From positions 2,604,001 to 2,668,000 of the forward strand of contig NZ_CP041405.1 in assembly GCF_007066085.1 (NCBI RefSeq): a stretch of 64,000 nt of DNA, written 5' to 3'. The position numbers and the translations under genes were made by a program. Numbering within the stretch: the first letter of the stretch is position 1; the number at the start of each line of letters is the position of its first letter. Below, one piece after another: positions 63,135 to 64,000 of the stretch. The notes under the pieces were generated by a model. The model had not been told where the DNA came from. It searched no databases and worked only from the letters and a program-made list of their open reading frames with translations. Source of the DNA: Paenibacillus thiaminolyticus (GTDB taxonomy: Bacteria > Bacillota > Bacilli > Paenibacillales > Paenibacillaceae).

Positions 63135-63239
63135 ATGACCTCTCCGAAGCACCGGCGTGAAAATGCGGATAAAATCCGCAAACAAACTCCGCACTCCCAC
63201 GGCAAAGTGAAATCGTTCCGAGAGCTGGCCGAGGAGTAG
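63135..63239 (+). CDS. 34-residue microprotein (DUF6254-like)
   Basis: The protein begins MTSPKHRRENADKIRKQTPH and ends HGKVKSFRELAEE. GAAGGAGG lies 8 bp before the ATG. The C-terminal HGKVKSFRELAEE pattern recalls the short DUF6254 proteins of Bacillus, whose role is unknown; I recalled this family from memory and could not check it. It stands alone between the aldo/keto reductase and the DeoR regulator. It is highly charged with no membrane segment. Confidence 0.72.
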   Translation: MTSPKHRRENADKIRKQTPHSHGKVKSFRELAEE

Positions 63240-63377
63240 CACGGCAAAGGGGCAGACATCTCCGGCACGGAAACGGCTGACGGGGATGTCTCCCTCCCCT
63301 CCACATGAGTTATGAGAGGCGCAAACGTTCTGATTTAAGCGAATGAGAGCGTCCTTCTCGGGCCAAAATAACGGTAA

Positions 63378-64000
63378 TTATATCCCCCTTGTATCTGCTC
63401 CATGTTCCGTCAGGAAGACGGCAATTCCATGTTCGTCACAATACTCTTGATATTGTTGCGGCAGCGGCTCTGAAGTGATCAGCGTATCGACTTGATCGAG
63501 CGGAGCATAGGTCAACAGCGTGGAACGCCCGAACTTGGAAGCGTCGGCTAGCAAGTAGACCTGCTGCGCCTTATCCACAATCTTCTTCTTAATCTCGTAT
63601 TCTAAAATATCCGAGTTCGTCAATCCGCTCTCGGTCGATACGCCCGTCGCCGCCATAAATGCTTTGTTGATATTGTATTTGTCGAGAATATGCAGACTCT
63701 CGCTGCCGACGAACGATTTCGTATCCCGCTTATAGCAATTCCCGATCGCCATTAGCGTGATATGCTCCAGATTCGCTGCGGCATTTATAATATCAAGACT
63801 GTTAGTCAAAATAGTCAACTTCGGAACCAGCGGCAAATACTCCACTATACTGCGCGTCGTCGTACCGGAGTCGATAAATATCAATTCATTTCCTTCCACA
63901 AATTGAGCCGCGCATTTGGCAATGGCCGTCTTTTCCAATGAATTCGTAATATCCCGGTTCTCGAACGGAATCAGATGGCTGGACACCGAAGTGACGCCGC
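63378..64000 (-). CDS. DeoR-family transcriptional regulator (partial, N-terminus outside window)
   Basis: The C-terminal 207 codons are visible and the frame stays open past the right edge. The DeoR sugar-phosphate sensor domain shows EKTAIAKCAAQFVEGNELIF, the ligand loop DSGTTTRSIVEYL, TILTNSLDIINAA, and FMAATGVSTESGLTNSDILE. The N-terminal helix-turn-helix lies outside. Such regulators respond to phosphorylated sugars. The target operon would be further right. Confidence 0.92.
   Translation of the reverse strand, partial: GVTSVSSHLIPFENRDITNSLEKTAIAKCAAQFVEGNELIFIDSGTTTRSIVEYLPLVPKLTILTNSLDIINAAANLEHITLMAIGNCYKRDTKSFVGSESLHILDKYNINKAFMAATGVSTESGLTNSDILEYEIKKKIVDKAQQVYLLADASKFGRSTLLTYAPLDQVDTLITSEPLPQQYQEYCDEHGIAVFLTEHGADTRGI

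Overview
The window looks like chromosomal DNA of a Paenibacillus-type spore-forming Firmicute. It is moderately GC-rich and carries the sporulation gene cmpA between sprT and tex. It also has the ydcC-alr-ndoAI-ndoA block, SLH-domain surface protein, YesN/YesM-style sugar regulators and extracellular lipoproteins typical of that genus. No phage, plasmid, transposase or CRISPR array was seen. The species is an inference from gene content only.

Layout. 0-3.8 kb: a truncated LplB-type sugar permease, its membrane-bound AraC-type regulator, and tRNA-Ser(GCU) and tRNA-Asn(GUU). 3.8-8.3 kb: hemD-like, sprT, a small unknown gene, cmpA and tex. 8.6-11.3 kb: a secreted M60 metallopeptidase, followed by a degenerate repeat field. 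12-15.4 kb: MazEF-type toxin and antitoxin, alanine racemase and a YdcC lipoprotein. 15.7-21.4 kb: a frameshifted SLH surface protein and a secreted 5'-nucleotidase. 22-29.5 kb: a glucose/mannose-like CUT1 ABC transporter beside a three-component sensor (anchored sugar-binding protein, LytS/YesM kinase, YesN regulator), with CcpA (cre) sites upstream. 29.6-30.9 kb: a two-gene TIR-like effector cassette. 31-38 kb: adenine deaminase, a YtoI-like HTH/CBS regulator and the glyoxylate-shunt operon aceA-aceB with two unlisted microproteins and palindromic operators. 38-46.8 kb: an extracellular FMN/FAD reductase, a decayed AlkZ-like gene, two penicillin-binding-fold hydrolases and an HtrA-like protease. 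46.9-52.7 kb: a tight six-gene operon of the uncharacterised STM4011-STM4015 families plus an APS kinase. 53-64 kb: an FAD oxidoreductase, a YvfRSTU-like ABC/two-component cassette, a roughly 0.9 kb inverted repeat array, a secreted alpha/beta hydrolase, an aldo/keto reductase, a 34-residue microprotein and a truncated DeoR regulator.

The strongest candidates for undescribed biology are the STM4011-4015-cysC operon (two radical SAM enzymes, a sulfatase-fold hydrolase, an ATP-grasp enzyme, a leucine-rich-repeat protein and a PAPS-forming kinase) and the TIR-like protein with a GAF-like C-terminus and its ATGA-coupled 76-residue partner. Among non-coding signals, two intergenic loci 39 kb apart each carry four CTGYA-N4-TRCAG palindromes with almost identical spacing (about 50, 61 and 51 bp). 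A head-to-head array of 46-bp and 52-bp repeats lies at 59.1-60.0 kb. Three genes shorter than about 60 codons (cmpA, a Cys-rich 54-mer before aceA, a 59-mer after aceB) have clear ribosome binding sites and meaningful context.

All calls were made by reading the sequence. No database search or structure prediction was run. Family names come from recognised motifs, and start sites were chosen from ribosome binding sites and family lengths.
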